A DNA stretch of 64,000 nucleotides from Bacteroidales bacterium (GTDB lineage: Bacteria > Bacteroidota > Bacteroidia > Bacteroidales > P3). The stretch spans positions 1 to 64,000 of the forward strand of contig JAFVBA010000022.1 in assembly GCA_017480245.1 (NCBI GenBank), in the 5' to 3' direction. Made by a program: the position numbers and the translations under genes. This document shows, piece by piece, positions 8,544 through 17,792 of the stretch; the first letter of the stretch is position 1, and each line of letters starts with the position of its first letter. Under the pieces are notes generated by a model. That model was not told where the DNA came from and searched no databases. It saw only the letters and a program-made list of their open reading frames with translations.

Positions 8544-8803
8544 TTGATAATGACAATTTTTACAGCGGTGCCTCCGCCTTTAAAGGTTTTGTATTCTTGT
8601 TATAACAAAAAAACATAAGGACAACGTTGATTGTTCTTATGAATCTATTAAAAATGAATTTTTGATTACAAACTGATGAGAAAAGTTTAGGAAATACCCC
8701 CCCTATGCAGTATTTAACTGATAATAAGGGTGTTGTATTGTTGCTTTGTTGTGTGTAGTATTTAGATTGCATTGTATTGTTTAATTTTCTACTGCAAAAT
8801 TAC
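8544..8803 (-). promoter_or_regulatory. Promoter box and long leader of the two-gene T9SS unit
   Basis: On the minus strand TAATTTTG at 8803-8796 matches the Bacteroidota -7 consensus TAnnTTTG. The likely transcript start near 8788 leaves about 245 bases before the ATG at 8543. The leader contains a palindrome (CCTTTAAAGG, 8578-8587) and a GC hairpin (GCGGTGCCTCCGC on the plus strand, about 8564-8576). A 70-codon frame at 8560-8772 lies inside but looks unlike a protein. The rest of the gap up to 8930 shows no gene. Confidence 0.4.
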
Positions 8804-8930
8804 AAATATTTTGTGTAACACAATAGAATAACGGCGATTTTTTTTTGATAAAACGACAATTCTTTTCAATGAATCAATAAAGTTTTTTGACGAAAAAAGA
8901 CTTTGTGCTACTAATTCTTTTAGTTGATTT

Positions 8931-9578
8931 TTAGAAAACAAAATTTTTCAATATATCATCTATAGTTATTTTGGTGAAATCCTCAATAATCATCTTTGCT
9001 TTGCCTTGCAAATCACTGACAGGATAGGTTGTTGAAAGGGCAATAACATTCATTTTTGCGGTAGTCGCAGATTCTATTCCTGCAAGAGAATCTTCAAAGA
9101 CGATACAATGAACAGGGGCAATGTTGCATAGTTCTGCGCCTTTGAGATAGCAATCGGGTGAAGGTTTTGAGTGTTTTATATCGTCGGCAGTAACTCTCAA
9201 AGGGAAATATTCCAAAATCTCGGGACGCTGACGGAAAACCCTTGCCATTTTATCGTCTTTTGAGGAAGTAACCAAACAAATCTTTATTTTTTCTCTGTGA
9301 ATGGATTTGATAAATTCTTCAACTCCTGCGATATAAGGGAATGTCATTCTTTTTTCCATTAGTTTTATATCTTCACGGATAAGTTGTTGAACTTCTTTTT
9401 CAGGGAAAAACTCGGCGAATATATCATTTAGTCCGTGTCCTTTGATTTTCATTTCCAAATGTTCCACATCTGGACGGTATTTTCTGCCTTCTTCACTCCA
9501 AAATTCAGAATAAAAATGTTCGGTATCAAATACCACTCCGTCTAAATCAAATAATATTGCAATATCTTGTTTATTCAT
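8931..9578 (-). CDS. HAD-superfamily phosphatase, beta-phosphoglucomutase-like
   Basis: A 215-residue HAD hydrolase. Motif I is FDLDGVVFDTEHFY with the nucleophile Asp and the acid/base Asp two residues on. Motif II is VTSSKD, motif III the Lys of SKPSPDCYLKGAE, and motif IV VFEDSLAGIESA. The helical cap between motifs I and II fits the subfamily I beta-phosphoglucomutase/phosphatase group; the exact substrate cannot be told. The frame is open to 9827, but that part overlaps lptD. The ATG at 9578 (MNKQDIAILFDLDG) gives the usual family start. It follows lptD on the same strand with a 31-base gap. Confidence 0.82.
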   Translation of the reverse strand: MNKQDIAILFDLDGVVFDTEHFYSEFWSEEGRKYRPDVEHLEMKIKGHGLNDIFAEFFPEKEVQQLIREDIKLMEKRMTFPYIAGVEEFIKSIHREKIKICLVTSSKDDKMARVFRQRPEILEYFPLRVTADDIKHSKPSPDCYLKGAELCNIAPVHCIVFEDSLAGIESATTAKMNVIALSTTYPVSDLQGKAKMIIEDFTKITIDDILKNFVF

Positions 9579-9609
9579 CGCCGTAATTTGTTGAAATGTT
9601 AAATTAGGT

Positions 9610-12222
9610 TTAGTAATAATTTTGACGGTTGCGGAAATCGTTGCGTTTTTCGTACTTAAGGTCTTGAAGCATTGAGGCTTTGACGTTGATAGTAAAGTTC
9701 CAACCCGTGCGGTATCCGAATGGTACCCAGTTGAAGCGCAACTCCCAACAGTGCAAGTCCCTAAAGAAGTCAATGGATGTATAAGTCCAGTCTTTATTAA
9801 CGAAATCGTAACCGGTGCGAAAGCCAATCTTCCAATTGTCTGTTACCGTTACGTTACCCGTTGCCGATAAGGTAAAAGATTTATTGGTATTGTAACCTGC
9901 TATTGCTACTATATAATTACTTAAACGGGAATAATTGCCGCTTAAGGTCAAATCCCACGGCACAGAAAAATCAACAACATCGGGTAATATCTCCAAATTA
10001 TTGACGAACGGCGAATATTGCATTTCGGCAGGGGAGATATTATCGGCGGAATTGTTGTTTTGTTTGCTTTTTGAGTTCAGCCGCCATGACAAAGACAGAT
10101 TCCACTGCGAAGATTGTCGGGTAAATAATTTGTTTTCCTCTTTATACAAAAACTTGTTGATTATACTGTTGTTAGAATCCATAACATAAGGTGTAAAAGA
10201 AGCGGAATAATTGACTATTAACTTCTTTAATAATGTTGTTCTTGCAGAAATACGCAGCGGTTGCCAATTGCAAGTGTCTCTTGCTAAATCATAACCCGTT
10301 GAAATGGCAAAATTCTCCAATAATACCACTTTTTGCGTTCCTGTTACGGTATCGGAAGGTGATTTTACTTTCATTTCAAGGGAGTTATTCAACGTAAAAT
10401 TGATTACTCCGCTCCGTGAGGACGGCGGAGAGCCAAATGCTCCGTCTTCGGTCTTGCTGTAATAGACTTTATTGCCGTTGGCGTCTATGTAATAGTCATA
10501 AAATCCCAATGAAGGAGAGGAAAAATCGGGTGTAAAGGTGAAGGACAAAGAGGGATTCATAACGTGGCGCAATGCTTTTACATAACCTTTTTTGAAAACG
10601 AACATTCCGTAAATTCTTGTGTTGAGTGAGGACGAGAAATTAACATCTCGGTTTGCCGTAAAGCCGAAAGTTGTATCTTTATCAATAAGATTTGTTGCGG
10701 AATTGTAGGCTTTGTGTGTTGAATGCAGATACCATCTCTCGGTATAATTAACAGAGTTAGTCCAAGTCATGTATTTGAATAATTTGGCGCTTGTTTGGAT
10801 AGGTATATAGTGTTGAATGCCGTTGTTCATGCGTTTGAAAATATCCGATTTGAAAAGTAAGGAATCGTAAGTGTCAATATTATTTACCAAATTCATTCGG
10901 TAAGCGATAGTTATGTCTTCATACCATTTGGTTTTGCCCTGTGCTTTTTTTCTTTTGAAAGGATGAAATTGCGAAGAAGACAAAGTGGCGGACGGAAGAC
11001 TCAACGAAATGAATTTATTATTGACATTATAACTCTCTCCTAAGTTAATACTGAAATTCCATGAAGAACCGAACCGCGTAGAAAAGGCAATGGAGGAGGT
11101 AGTTGTGTTGTTGAAATAATCACTTACCGAATACGTGTTTTGATTGTATTTGGCACTTACCAAATTTACGTTGGCTGAGAAAGTTTTGTACGGATGGGCT
11201 TTGGAATCCTGAGTATGCGACCACTGAATTTTGAAATCCTGTTGCGAAGTCCAAGTATCAGTATTTTTAAGTCCCGAATGATTCTCTTCAAAACGTACTA
11301 AGAAATTTCCCTTGTACTTATAGCGTTTGACATAGTTGCTCCTTGCATTTACGGCGTATGATAAATTGGTGTAGATGTCCCCTTGCAATGCCAAATCTAT
11401 ATAATCGCTTATAGCAAAGTACCATCCTAAATTCCTTAGATAATAACCTCTGTTGCTGGCGTAGCCGTATGTCGGCATTAAAAGACCGCTCTTTTGTTTG
11501 TCTGTAAAAGGAAAATATGCAAACGGCAATCCTATCGGCAGAGGTATTCCCATTAGTTGAATGCCTATCGGTCCCGTTATTATTTTGTCGTCAGTTACTA
11601 TCTCGGCTTTGTTAAATGTAAAACCATAGTGCGGATTTTCTTCATCGGAACAAGTAGTGAATGTTCCGCCTTTTACATATAATGTACTGTCATTTATTTT
11701 CTTTATCTTTTCTCCGTGCAAATATCCTTCCTGTTGGTTGGTGAACATTCCGTTTATTATACCCTTGCCGTTATCTGTGTTATACGTCAGTTCCTTACTC
11801 TTATATGAAGTGCCGTGGTCGGAAAAAACTGGATATTGACGCAAAGAGTCGGGCAGGGTGTCGCATATCGGTTTAGCATTAAGGATATTTGAGTCAAAAT
11901 TTATTGTAATCAATCCGCTTGAAAGTTCAATTTGGTCTTGTTTTACGTTACTTTGATTGTACAAATAGATGTTTTTTGCATCCAAATCAAAGAAAACTGA
12001 GTCTTTTGCCGTGTAATTTATCCGTTTTTTTATCTTTTTTGTGTTCGTTATCACCTTTACGGAATCGGAAGTGAGAACAGAGTCGGGCGTATTGGCAACA
12101 GAAGCACTGTCATTGAGATAACAATTTGTTATCTTTGCATTTACAGAGGAAAAACAAAGGAAAAAAAGCAGCGGAATCACACTTCTTTTAAAAAAAATAT
12201 TTACTTTATTGCCCTTAATCAA
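9610..12222 (-). CDS. lptD: LPS-assembly outer-membrane protein LptD, Bacteroidota type
   Basis: An 870-residue outer-membrane protein that, with LptE, inserts lipopolysaccharide into the outer leaflet. Residues 1-29 are a signal peptide (ending SVNA). Residues about 65-235 form the periplasmic OstA/LptA-like beta-jellyroll (SVFFDLDAKNIYLYNQSNVK, ELTYNTDNGKGIINGMFTNQ, GEKIKKINDSTLYVKGGTFT, CSDEENPHYGFTFNKAEIVT). The remainder is a large barrel with the family landmark PIGLPFAYFPFTDKQKSGLL. It ends DFRNRQNYY. Its lipoprotein partner gene lptE lies in this window at 42048, not next to it. The gene starts divergently from the amidase at 12301 with a shared 78-base promoter region. Confidence 0.88.
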   Translation of the reverse strand: MIKGNKVNIFFKRSVIPLLFFLCFSSVNAKITNCYLNDSASVANTPDSVLTSDSVKVITNTKKIKKRINYTAKDSVFFDLDAKNIYLYNQSNVKQDQIELSSGLITINFDSNILNAKPICDTLPDSLRQYPVFSDHGTSYKSKELTYNTDNGKGIINGMFTNQQEGYLHGEKIKKINDSTLYVKGGTFTTCSDEENPHYGFTFNKAEIVTDDKIITGPIGIQLMGIPLPIGLPFAYFPFTDKQKSGLLMPTYGYASNRGYYLRNLGWYFAISDYIDLALQGDIYTNLSYAVNARSNYVKRYKYKGNFLVRFEENHSGLKNTDTWTSQQDFKIQWSHTQDSKAHPYKTFSANVNLVSAKYNQNTYSVSDYFNNTTTSSIAFSTRFGSSWNFSINLGESYNVNNKFISLSLPSATLSSSQFHPFKRKKAQGKTKWYEDITIAYRMNLVNNIDTYDSLLFKSDIFKRMNNGIQHYIPIQTSAKLFKYMTWTNSVNYTERWYLHSTHKAYNSATNLIDKDTTFGFTANRDVNFSSSLNTRIYGMFVFKKGYVKALRHVMNPSLSFTFTPDFSSPSLGFYDYYIDANGNKVYYSKTEDGAFGSPPSSRSGVINFTLNNSLEMKVKSPSDTVTGTQKVVLLENFAISTGYDLARDTCNWQPLRISARTTLLKKLIVNYSASFTPYVMDSNNSIINKFLYKEENKLFTRQSSQWNLSLSWRLNSKSKQNNNSADNISPAEMQYSPFVNNLEILPDVVDFSVPWDLTLSGNYSRLSNYIVAIAGYNTNKSFTLSATGNVTVTDNWKIGFRTGYDFVNKDWTYTSIDFFRDLHCWELRFNWVPFGYRTGWNFTINVKASMLQDLKYEKRNDFRNRQNYY

Positions 12223-12244
12223 CTGTTATAAAAATTAAAATCCG

Positions 12245-12271
12245 TAACTTTGTAACGAATTTGCAAATTTA
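12245..12271. promoter_or_regulatory. Divergent -7 boxes between lptD and the amidase
   Basis: TAACTTTG at 12245-12252 on the plus strand points to the amidase gene. TAAATTTG at 12271-12264 on the minus strand points to lptD. Both match TAnnTTTG; the -33 TTTG elements are not clear. Confidence 0.45.
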
Positions 12272-12300
12272 AGTTTTTTTTTACTAATAACAATAAATTA

Positions 12301-13551
12301 ATGTATAAACAAAGGCAGATTTTCTTTATTTTTTCAATTATAATTTGTAATCTTATCGGTTGCAAGTCTCTTGTTGCGCAGGAAAATTCAAATGTTTTTG
12401 ATAAGATTGTAATAGATGCGGGACACGGAGGCAACAAACCTGGGGCTATCGGCAGCAAATACAAAGAGAAAGACGTAACTCTTGCCGTTGCAATCAAACT
12501 CGGAAAACTTATTAACGAGAATCTGAAAAGTGTTAAGGTTTATTACACCCGTGTTATTGACCAAGACATTGATTTATACAAACGTTCTTCTATTGCAAAC
12601 AAACTAAACGCTGACCTTTTCTTATCCATTCACTGCAACTCCGCAACTACCAAAGCCGCAAGCGGAACTGAGACTTATGCAATGGGTCTTGGCAAAACTG
12701 ACCGCAATTTAGAGGTTGCCAAGAAAGAAAATGCCGAAATTCTTACCGAAAACAACGCTATTCAGAACTATGAAGGATTTGATATGAACTCACCCGAGAC
12801 GGATATTTTGATGTCTTTGTATCAGAATGCTTATCTTAACAATTCCCTTGACTTTGCTGCCAAAGTTCAATCGCAATATCAAAAGAATGTTCCCTTTAAA
12901 AACCGAGGTGTCCATCAAGCAAATTTCGTTGTTTTGTGGAAAGCAGCCATGCCTGCCGTACTTACCGAGATTGGTTTTATAAGCAATCCTACCGAAGAGG
13001 AATATATCGGCAGCGAATACGGACAATGGGTTATTGCTTCTTGTATTTTCCGTGCTATATGCGAATACCGCAACAAAGTTGATAACCTTAATGACCCTAT
13101 CCCCGAAATAAACCAACTTATTCCTAAAGATGTGCAAAATAAAGAGCAGATGAAAAAAGAATTGTTGGCACAACAAATAGAAGAAACTTCAACTCAGAGT
13201 GCGGAAAACAAAACCGAAGAAGATGAAAACAAGATAAAAGAGCAACAAATCAAAGAAGATTCTATACAAAACATACAAAAATCCGGTGCCGAGATAATTT
13301 ACCGTATTCAATTTATGTCTTCGCCTACAAAACTGCCGCAAAATGATGGTAGGTTCTCAGGTTTGGAAGATATATTTGCTTATCAGGATAAAGAAGTGTG
13401 GAAATATACCGCAGGAATGTTTGCTACACAAAAAGAGGCGTTGGATTATCAAAAGAAAGTGAAAGAAAAATATGCAGATGCTTTTGTTGTGGCTTTTCAT
13501 AACGGAAAACGTATTACCATAGCGGAAGCAGGACGGTTACAAAAGAAATAA
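12301..13551 (+). CDS. N-acetylmuramoyl-L-alanine amidase with SPOR-like C-terminus
   Basis: A 416-residue Amidase_3 enzyme that cleaves the amide bond between N-acetylmuramic acid and L-alanine in peptidoglycan, a step in daughter-cell separation. Zinc ligands are His42 (DAGHGG), Glu56 (YKEKD) and His111 (SIHCNS); the catalytic Glu is Glu223 (LTEIGFISNP). The N-terminus is an export signal; Cys21 (LIGC) could be a lipobox, or cleavage may occur after VAQ. Residues about 270-330 are a Glu/Lys/Gln-rich linker. Residues about 330-410 (IIYRIQFMSSPTKL, KYTAGMFATQKEALDYQKKV) look like a SPOR domain, which binds denuded glycan at the septum. The MCE gene follows after 26 bases. Confidence 0.88.
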   Translation: MYKQRQIFFIFSIIICNLIGCKSLVAQENSNVFDKIVIDAGHGGNKPGAIGSKYKEKDVTLAVAIKLGKLINENLKSVKVYYTRVIDQDIDLYKRSSIANKLNADLFLSIHCNSATTKAASGTETYAMGLGKTDRNLEVAKKENAEILTENNAIQNYEGFDMNSPETDILMSLYQNAYLNNSLDFAAKVQSQYQKNVPFKNRGVHQANFVVLWKAAMPAVLTEIGFISNPTEEEYIGSEYGQWVIASCIFRAICEYRNKVDNLNDPIPEINQLIPKDVQNKEQMKKELLAQQIEETSTQSAENKTEEDENKIKEQQIKEDSIQNIQKSGAEIIYRIQFMSSPTKLPQNDGRFSGLEDIFAYQDKEVWKYTAGMFATQKEALDYQKKVKEKYADAFVVAFHNGKRITIAEAGRLQKK

Positions 13552-13577
13552 CAAGAAAAGAAGAATAGAAAATAAAG

Positions 13578-14483
13578 ATGAAAATACGCAATGAATTTCA
13601 AATAGGTCTTGTCGGACTGGTTACACTTGTGATTTTATTCTTGGGAATAAAGTTTTTGAAAGGTACGGATATCTTTTCGTCCAACCGAAACTACTATGCT
13701 ATTTACGATAACGTCAGCGGAATGCACGAAAGTTCCTATATATACATCAACGGTTTGAAGGCAGGTTATGTAAAGAAGATAACGCCGATGGATAAACTCA
13801 ACAAGAAGTTTTTAGTTGAGATTGCCGTTGATAAAAAACTTGAAATACCGAAAGACAGTCGTTTAACATTGTTTTCTGATGGCTTGTTAGGCGGAAAAGC
13901 TTTAAGAATAGACGCAGGAGTCAGCAATATAATGTTGTCAGGTAAAGATACAATTATCGGATATATTGAAAACGGAATGATGGACGGACTTTCTTCCAAA
14001 ATAGACCCGATGATGACGGATTTGTCTTCGGTGATTAAACGGATAGATACTCTTACTGCGGCGATGAATAATACTTTCAATTCGCAAAGCCAGGAGAATA
14101 TCCGTCAGACGCTTAACAACATTAATTCGGTAAGTAAGAAACTTGACCACATTGCCCTTAATGTTGACAATTTAATAGACAATGACAAACAAAAGTTAGA
14201 CAATATTGTAACGAATATTGAAACCATAACCGAGAACATCCTTTCTATAACGGATAGTATAGACGGAAGTAAGATTGCTGCTACTCTTAATGACGTGAAT
14301 TCTTCACTTACCAATCTTAATTCAATGTTAAAGAAAATAGAAAAGGGTAACGGTAATTTGGGGCAATTTCTTAATGACGAGCAGTTGTACAATAATTTGA
14401 CACAAAGTACAAAAAGTCTTAACGAATTGATAGAAGACATTAAGAAAAATCCTAAAAAATACATCAATGTAAGAGTATTTTAG
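13578..14483 (+). CDS. MlaD/MCE-family lipid-transport protein
   Basis: A 301-residue periplasmic substrate-binding protein of an Mla-type phospholipid ABC transporter. It has one N-terminal transmembrane anchor (about residues 8-26, FQIGLVGLVTLVILFLGIKF), then an MCE domain (about 36-115: YYAIYDNVSGMHESSYIYIN, LKAGYVKKI, KDSRLTLFSDGLLGGKALRI). From about 140 to the end a long helical, Asn/Ser/Leu-rich region with heptad-like spacing is typical of MCE tails that form a needle or oligomer. The MlaE/MlaF permease and ATPase genes are not in the window. It is probably in one operon with the amidase, as is common in Bacteroidota, and is followed by a strong terminator. Confidence 0.85.
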   Translation: MKIRNEFQIGLVGLVTLVILFLGIKFLKGTDIFSSNRNYYAIYDNVSGMHESSYIYINGLKAGYVKKITPMDKLNKKFLVEIAVDKKLEIPKDSRLTLFSDGLLGGKALRIDAGVSNIMLSGKDTIIGYIENGMMDGLSSKIDPMMTDLSSVIKRIDTLTAAMNNTFNSQSQENIRQTLNNINSVSKKLDHIALNVDNLIDNDKQKLDNIVTNIETITENILSITDSIDGSKIAATLNDVNSSLTNLNSMLKKIEKGNGNLGQFLNDEQLYNNLTQSTKSLNELIEDIKKNPKKYINVRVF

Positions 14484-14506
14484 TTTTTTTAATAAAAAGA
14501 TAGAAA

Positions 14507-14550
14507 AATTACGGTGCTTTGCTTAAATAAAACTGCAAGGCACCGTAATT
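14507..14550. terminator. Bidirectional terminator between convergent genes
   Basis: AATTACGGTGCTTTGC at 14507-14522 pairs with GCAAGGCACCGTAATT at 14535-14550 with one mismatch. It lies between the convergent MCE and aldo/keto reductase genes and has A/T-rich flanks on both sides. Confidence 0.75.
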
Positions 14551-14571
14551 AATAGTTATAATACCGTCTTT

Positions 14572-15984
14572 TTATAAAAGATTCTGTTTTATTTTCTCTA
14601 CGTAGGCGTCTATTTTCTGCATTTCAACGGGTATTGCAATCCTTTGCGGGCAATGAGGCGAACATTCGTTGCAACCTGTACACATATTGGCTTGACGAAG
14701 CTTAGGAACTTTGCGGTCATATCCGATAAGGAACGCTTTTCTTGCCTTCCAATAGTTTTTATCCTGCATACTCTCGCTTATATTTCCCTCATTGATACAT
14801 TTATTATAATGAGTAAAGATTGCAGGAATGTCTAGACCGTAAGGACACGGCATACAGTACTGACATTCATTGCAGGGAATGTTGTTTTTCTCAACCATCT
14901 GCTTTGCAATTGAGAAAAGAAAGTCTTTTTCCTCTTCGGTAAGAGGTTTTAACGGGCAATGGGTACGCAGATTGTCTTGCAAATGTTGCATTTCCGTCAT
15001 TCCGCTCAGTGAAGTTAAAACCTTATCATACGAACCCAAGAATCTGAATGCCCAAGAAGCCACACTCTTTTCGGGTTCTCTTTCTTTCATTTGCTTGACA
15101 ATTGCGTCAGGCATTTTAACCAATCTGCCGCCGAGCAAAGGTTCCATAATAACTATGGGAATATCCAGCTTAGCCAACTCATTATACAAATATTCCGCGT
15201 TGGTATTTCTCGCATTGATTTGTTTAGCGTACGCCCAATCCATATAATTCATCTGAATCTGCACAAAATCCCAATGATACTTGTCGTGTTGCGAAAGCAG
15301 ATAGTCAAAAACATTTACATCGCCGTGATACGAAAAACCTAAGTTGCGGATAATTCCTTTTTCCCTTTGTTTCAAAAGAAAATCCAATACACCGTTATCC
15401 AAATATCTGCCGTGCAACACCTGCATACCGTCTTCACCCATTCCAACGCCGTGCAGAAGTAAATAATCAATGTAATCAACCTGCAACTCTTTTAAAGAAT
15501 TGTTGAACATTTCCACACTTGCATTGTAACTCCACGTTTGAGGAGCGAAATTGGAGAGTTTGGTTGCAATAAAAAATTCGTTTCTTTTGTGGCGCGAAAG
15601 AGCAATGCCCGTCGCATGTTCGCTTTTACCTTTGCAATACGCAGGCGATGTGTCAAAGTAATTAACACCGTGTGCGATTGCATAATCCACCAAACGATTT
15701 ACTGCCTCTTGGTCAATCGGTGCATCGGTATCACGCGCGCTTCCTGCGTTTTTGGTGTTTTCGCTTTGGATAATCGGCAAACGCATCATTCCGTAACCAA
15801 GTAAAGATACCTTTTCATTTGTCTTCGGGTTCATTCGGTAAGTCATTTTACCCTTTGGAATATCTCCTTCAACAGCGTTTTCTTTTTGTTTATCCGAACA
15901 GGCAGCCGCTACAACCGAAGTTGCCGCAACGCCCAGCCCCAATTTCTTTAAAAATTCCCTTCTTGATATATTTTTACTTTCCAT
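14572..15984 (-). CDS. Tat-exported aldo/keto reductase with 4Fe-4S ferredoxin domain
   Basis: A 470-residue oxidoreductase. The N-terminus is a twin-arginine signal (SRREFLKKLGLGVAATSVVA, Arg8-Arg9), possibly with a lipobox at AAACS. Residues about 55-350 form an aldo/keto reductase TIM barrel with catalytic-type residues in YFDTSPAYCKGKSE and IATKLS, and VDYIDYLLLHGV. Residues about 370-460 carry two cysteine clusters, CNECQYCMPCP and CTGCNECSPHCP, which would bind iron-sulfur clusters. The substrate is unknown. It is the last gene of an operon with tatA, tatC and a membrane polyferredoxin, so the exporter of this protein is probably encoded in the same transcript. Electrons may pass from the polyferredoxin to its Fe-S domain; that is inference. 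Confidence 0.87.
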   Translation of the reverse strand: MESKNISRREFLKKLGLGVAATSVVAAACSDKQKENAVEGDIPKGKMTYRMNPKTNEKVSLLGYGMMRLPIIQSENTKNAGSARDTDAPIDQEAVNRLVDYAIAHGVNYFDTSPAYCKGKSEHATGIALSRHKRNEFFIATKLSNFAPQTWSYNASVEMFNNSLKELQVDYIDYLLLHGVGMGEDGMQVLHGRYLDNGVLDFLLKQREKGIIRNLGFSYHGDVNVFDYLLSQHDKYHWDFVQIQMNYMDWAYAKQINARNTNAEYLYNELAKLDIPIVIMEPLLGGRLVKMPDAIVKQMKEREPEKSVASWAFRFLGSYDKVLTSLSGMTEMQHLQDNLRTHCPLKPLTEEEKDFLFSIAKQMVEKNNIPCNECQYCMPCPYGLDIPAIFTHYNKCINEGNISESMQDKNYWKARKAFLIGYDRKVPKLRQANMCTGCNECSPHCPQRIAIPVEMQKIDAYVEKIKQNLL

Positions 15985-16011
15985 TATTATCTGTATTGTT
16001 GATATTGTTAT

Positions 16012-16185
16012 TTAATTTACCGTATTGTCCATTGTGTCGGATTGATTGTAATTTGTATCGTATTTGTTGTGATTTGTGTCAGGATTGTTGTTTGTGTCGT
16101 AATACACGTGTGTTCTGACAAAAAAACACAACTCTCGCCACGCAAGCATCAACAAACCGCACACTATAATCAACAATCCGTACAT
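16012..16185 (-). CDS. 57-residue membrane protein with Asn/Asp/Thr heptad repeats
   Basis: A short frame fitted between its neighbours: its ATG at 16185 is 8 bases after the polyferredoxin stop and its stop is 27 bases before the reductase start, all on one strand. It has one transmembrane segment (YGLLIIVCGLLMLAWRELCF), then a polar tail built of degenerate seven-residue repeats beginning DTN: DTNNNP, DTNHNKY, DTNYNQS, DTMDNTV. The DNA shows the matching degenerate 21-base tandem repeat at about 16021-16100. No family is recognised. The close spacing and clean topology support translation; the repeats could also be a slippage-prone filler. Confidence 0.5.
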   Translation of the reverse strand: MYGLLIIVCGLLMLAWRELCFFVRTHVYYDTNNNPDTNHNKYDTNYNQSDTMDNTVN

Positions 16186-16193
16186 AAACACGA

Positions 16194-17765
16194 TTATATA
16201 TTTTTATGAACAGCCATTCCCTCAACGTAAATGGCACTGAACGGACGCGAAGGACACACGTATTCACACATTCCGCACCCTATGCAACGGCTTTCATTAA
16301 CCGTAGGAATCATCAACTGCCTTACTTCTTGTTTATTCAATGCTTCGGTGGAGTTTTTAATTTCCGTTTCCCCGTTATTGTTCCGTACATCAGGCTTAAT
16401 GTAAGGTACCATAATTATAGCCCCCGACGGACAATGCCTTGCACAGTTGCCGCAATTGTGATCATTGCTTACAACAACACAATTCTGTTTCACCCATTTG
16501 GCAACACCCGTCTGAATACTTGTTTTCTCCTCCGCAGTAACGGGAGTAATAGCCCCCGCAGGACAAACGGACGAACAAGCCGTACATTCAGGCCTACACG
16601 CACCTTTTTCAAAACTCATAACGGGTTGCATCAAATGCAACAAATCACTTGATGGCCTTAAAACATCATTAGGGCATTTGCTTACGCACAATTGGCAACC
16701 TGTGCATTTATTCTGCAAGTTCTTCAAACTTTTTGCTCCCGCAGGTACGATTTCCGTTGAGCGTTTGTACGTTTTTTTGTCTTCGATCACCGCCAATCCA
16801 CCGTCAGTTTTTTTCTTTTCTTGAGCTATTGCGAGCGTTGTTCCAATTATTGCCGATGAAAACAAGAAAGCACGCTTTGATTCATTGACATTATTTGCTT
16901 TTTCTGACACGTTATCTCTGTTTTTCTTTACCTTATTATTAATATGTGAGTATGTAATTGCGTTTTTAGGACATACTGACTGACAATTGCCGCACACAAC
17001 ACAGCGCGAATAATCAACGTGATGTTCTTTTCCGTTTATGCAGTTTGCTTTGCAGTTCTTGGTACATTTATCACACTTGATACATTTGTTTTCATCAATA
17101 TGTATTCTGAAAAATGCAAAACGCGAAAAGAAACTTAAGGTTGTACCGACAGGACAAACGGCATTGCAATAAGTTCTTCCGCTTTTCCAAGCCAAAAATC
17201 CGATTACAAGGAAAGAAACTGCGGAGATAACGAACGTACTAAGGCTTCTTATCCACACTTCTTTTGAATAAAATGCGTAAGAATCGGCACGCTCGGCTAA
17301 GAATGCGAAGAAATTATTTATCCAAATATAAAGCGGTTGAAATAAATTCTGAACTATGCGTCCCCATGACGAATAAGGCGCCAATAAAGCCACGAAAGAA
17401 TTTATTCCGATAATCATCGCAACGATAAACAGCACCCAAACGCCGTAACGCAACCATTTAATTTCTTTTTTAAACGTAAAACGGTTTTTCTTTTTCAGCG
17501 AATGAATATGAGAAATAACGTCCTGAAAAACTCCTAACGGACAAATAACCGAGCAGTAAATACGTCCGAAAATCAAAGTAAGTAAGATTAGGACGATGAT
17601 AACTGCAAAATTCAAAGCCATCAGCGCCGGCAGGAATTGTATCTTTGCCATAAAACCGATATAGCGCTGAAGCGTTCCCGTAAAATCTAATAACAACAAA
17701 GTAATAAGCACAAAGAAAATACTTGCAAGTATTACTCTTGTTGTTCTCAATAGTTTTTTGTTCAT
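16194..17765 (-). CDS. NapH/NapG-like membrane polyferredoxin (4Fe-4S electron carrier)
   Basis: A 523-residue protein. The first about 220 residues are a NapH-like core with transmembrane segments and two cysteine motifs (YCSVICPLGVFQD and YCNAVCPVGTT). Next is a two-cluster ferredoxin (CIKCDKCTKNCKANC, CVVCGNCQSVCPKNA). Around residue 295 a further hydrophobic segment starts with SKRAFLFSSAIIGTTLAIAQ, which resembles a Tat signal with Lys-Arg in place of Arg-Arg. After it come NapG-like ferredoxin motifs (CTGCQLCVSKCPND, CTACSSVCPAGA, CGNCARHCPSGA, CIGCGMCEYVCPS). I read this as a NapH-like quinol oxidase module fused to an exported NapG-like module. It lies 27 bases after tatC, in line with need for Tat export. 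Confidence 0.85.
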   Translation of the reverse strand: MNKKLLRTTRVILASIFFVLITLLLLDFTGTLQRYIGFMAKIQFLPALMALNFAVIIVLILLTLIFGRIYCSVICPLGVFQDVISHIHSLKKKNRFTFKKEIKWLRYGVWVLFIVAMIIGINSFVALLAPYSSWGRIVQNLFQPLYIWINNFFAFLAERADSYAFYSKEVWIRSLSTFVISAVSFLVIGFLAWKSGRTYCNAVCPVGTTLSFFSRFAFFRIHIDENKCIKCDKCTKNCKANCINGKEHHVDYSRCVVCGNCQSVCPKNAITYSHINNKVKKNRDNVSEKANNVNESKRAFLFSSAIIGTTLAIAQEKKKTDGGLAVIEDKKTYKRSTEIVPAGAKSLKNLQNKCTGCQLCVSKCPNDVLRPSSDLLHLMQPVMSFEKGACRPECTACSSVCPAGAITPVTAEEKTSIQTGVAKWVKQNCVVVSNDHNCGNCARHCPSGAIIMVPYIKPDVRNNNGETEIKNSTEALNKQEVRQLMIPTVNESRCIGCGMCEYVCPSRPFSAIYVEGMAVHKNI

Positions 17766-17792
17766 AAAATAAATATTTTAAAAATTTGTTCC

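Noticed and set aside
8560-8772. 70-codon minus-strand frame in the leader of the T9SS unit
   Set aside because: Its composition is unlike a protein and it overlaps the structured leader; no domain, signal or conserved feature is visible.
9579-9827. N-terminal extension of the HAD phosphatase
   Set aside because: It overlaps lptD and has no HAD features; the ATG at 9578 gives the family start.
16079-16267. 62-codon minus-strand frame overlapping the polyferredoxin end
   Set aside because: It overlaps coding sequence of the polyferredoxin and competes with the better fitted 57-residue frame at 16012-16185.
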